A stretch of 14,391 bases of DNA from an uncultured Bacilli bacterium (GTDB lineage: Bacteria; Bacillota_I; Bacilli_A; RF39; UBA660). Each line of letters begins with the position of its first letter. Position 1 is the stretch's first letter. The position numbers were made by a program, and so were the translations under genes. Shown here piece by piece: positions 14,116 to 14,391 of this stretch. Below the pieces are notes generated by a model. The model was not told where the DNA came from. It did not search any database and worked only from the letters and a program-made list of their open reading frames with translations. The stretch spans positions 1 through 14,391 of the forward strand of contig CAKOSN010000041.1 in the NCBI GenBank assembly GCA_934102255.1, in the 5' to 3' direction.

Positions 14116-14391
14116 TTACAAGTCAAAAGCCATTTTTATTCCTTCATTTAATATATTTAAACTTGCATTTATATCTCTATCTAAAATATTTCCGCATTCA
14201 TTACATTTATATTCTCTTAATTTTAAATCTTTCATTTCTTCATTTCGATGTCCACAACATGAACAAAGTTGACTGCTTGGGAAATAAGTATTTACTTGAA
14301 TAAATCTTTTATTCTCCCACAAACATTTTTGCCTTAATTTTGTTAAAATTAGAGAAAATGTGGAATGAATTATATTTTTTCTTAATGATTT
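14116..14391 (-). CDS. tnpB: TnpB, RNA-guided nuclease of an IS200/IS605-type element (C-terminal part; runs off the window)
   Basis: The frame stays open to the right edge, so the gene is cut by the window and is not shown to be broken. Ninety-one C-terminal residues are visible. They include IHSTFSLILTKLRQKCLWENK (helix before the zinc site), FPSSQLCSCCGHRN and YKCNECGN (the two CxxC halves of the zinc ribbon) and DRDINASLNIL with the third RuvC catalytic Asp. TnpB is a programmable, RuvC-based DNA nuclease guided by an RNA from the element's right end; it helps the element persist after TnpA excises it. The TTG at 14322 that opens a shorter reading is internal and not a start. Whether a tnpA lies further right cannot be seen. 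Confidence 0.9.
   Translation of the reverse strand, partial: KSLRKNIIHSTFSLILTKLRQKCLWENKRFIQVNTYFPSSQLCSCCGHRNEEMKDLKLREYKCNECGNILDRDINASLNILNEGIKMAFDL

Noticed and set aside
14028..14303. Open + strand frame of 91 codons
   Set aside because: It runs antisense over tnpB and its guide RNA region; the Tyr/Leu/Phe-rich peptide is what AT-rich antisense sequence gives.
14116..14322. A short truncated TnpB beginning at the TTG at 14322
   Set aside because: The same frame continues without a stop to the window edge and the added residues fit TnpB, so the gene is cut by the window and not shown to be truncated.
1..14391. CRISPR arrays, tRNA or rRNA genes
   Set aside because: No regularly spaced repeats, no tRNA arm signatures and no rRNA-like stretches were seen on reading both strands; no program was run.

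Overview
The window comes from a strongly AT-rich, low-GC Gram-positive-type genome. Ribosome binding sites are of the AGGAGG/GAGGG type, extended -10 promoters (TGnTATAAT) recur, and the families (LysR, SPFH/NfeD pair, SemiSWEET, MacB-like ABC pair, TnpB) suit a Bacillota lineage. An uncultured gut-type Bacilli member is my best guess, but this is inference. TGA is used as a stop and TGG for Trp, so the code is the standard one and not the Mycoplasma code. No rRNA, tRNA or CRISPR array was found. All genes lie on the minus strand except one LysR regulator.

Layout in minus-strand transcription order, from right to left. At the right edge lies the 3' part of an IS200/IS605-type tnpB. It is followed by a structured non-coding region that is probably its omega/reRNA and right end, and this abuts the stop codon of a convergent lysR gene. 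A GNAT acetyltransferase is divergent from lysR. Next come an NfeD-SPFH (stomatin-like) pair, a sugar-transfer-associated ATP-grasp enzyme, a small Cys-containing membrane protein with a RimJ/RimL-like GNAT, and a two-gene MacB/LolD-like ABC exporter. A free-standing 577-residue HELLH zinc-protease-like gene follows, with its own promoter and terminator.

The left half starts with a DNA-alkylation-repair operon that has lost a gene. The intergenic stretch at 4439-4616 holds the first ~29 and last ~32 codons of an O6-methylguanine-DNA methyltransferase (ogt) fused by an internal deletion. It still overlaps by ATGA the downstream gluzincin peptidase gene, which is followed by tag (3-methyladenine DNA glycosylase I) and a SemiSWEET sugar transporter. 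Next is an NrtR-like Nudix/winged-helix regulator with a damaged Nudix box. An 18-nt identical sequence with a palindromic GTGTATTTTATACAC core lies upstream of this regulator, exactly between its -35 and -10, and again upstream of the following HAD-family nucleotidase gene. This is a self-contained regulator-operator-target circuit. A catalytically intact Nudix hydrolase (own extended -10 promoter) and a translationally coupled DUF1287 amidase-like protein complete that cluster.

The most noteworthy items are the duplicated operator with a probable leaderless regulator mRNA, the ogt deletion pseudogene, the orphan 577-aa protease, and the TnpB/reRNA end placed so that its natural guide would read into the end of lysR. 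Several starts were moved inward from the longest possible reading frame where a ribosome binding site or promoter decided the matter.
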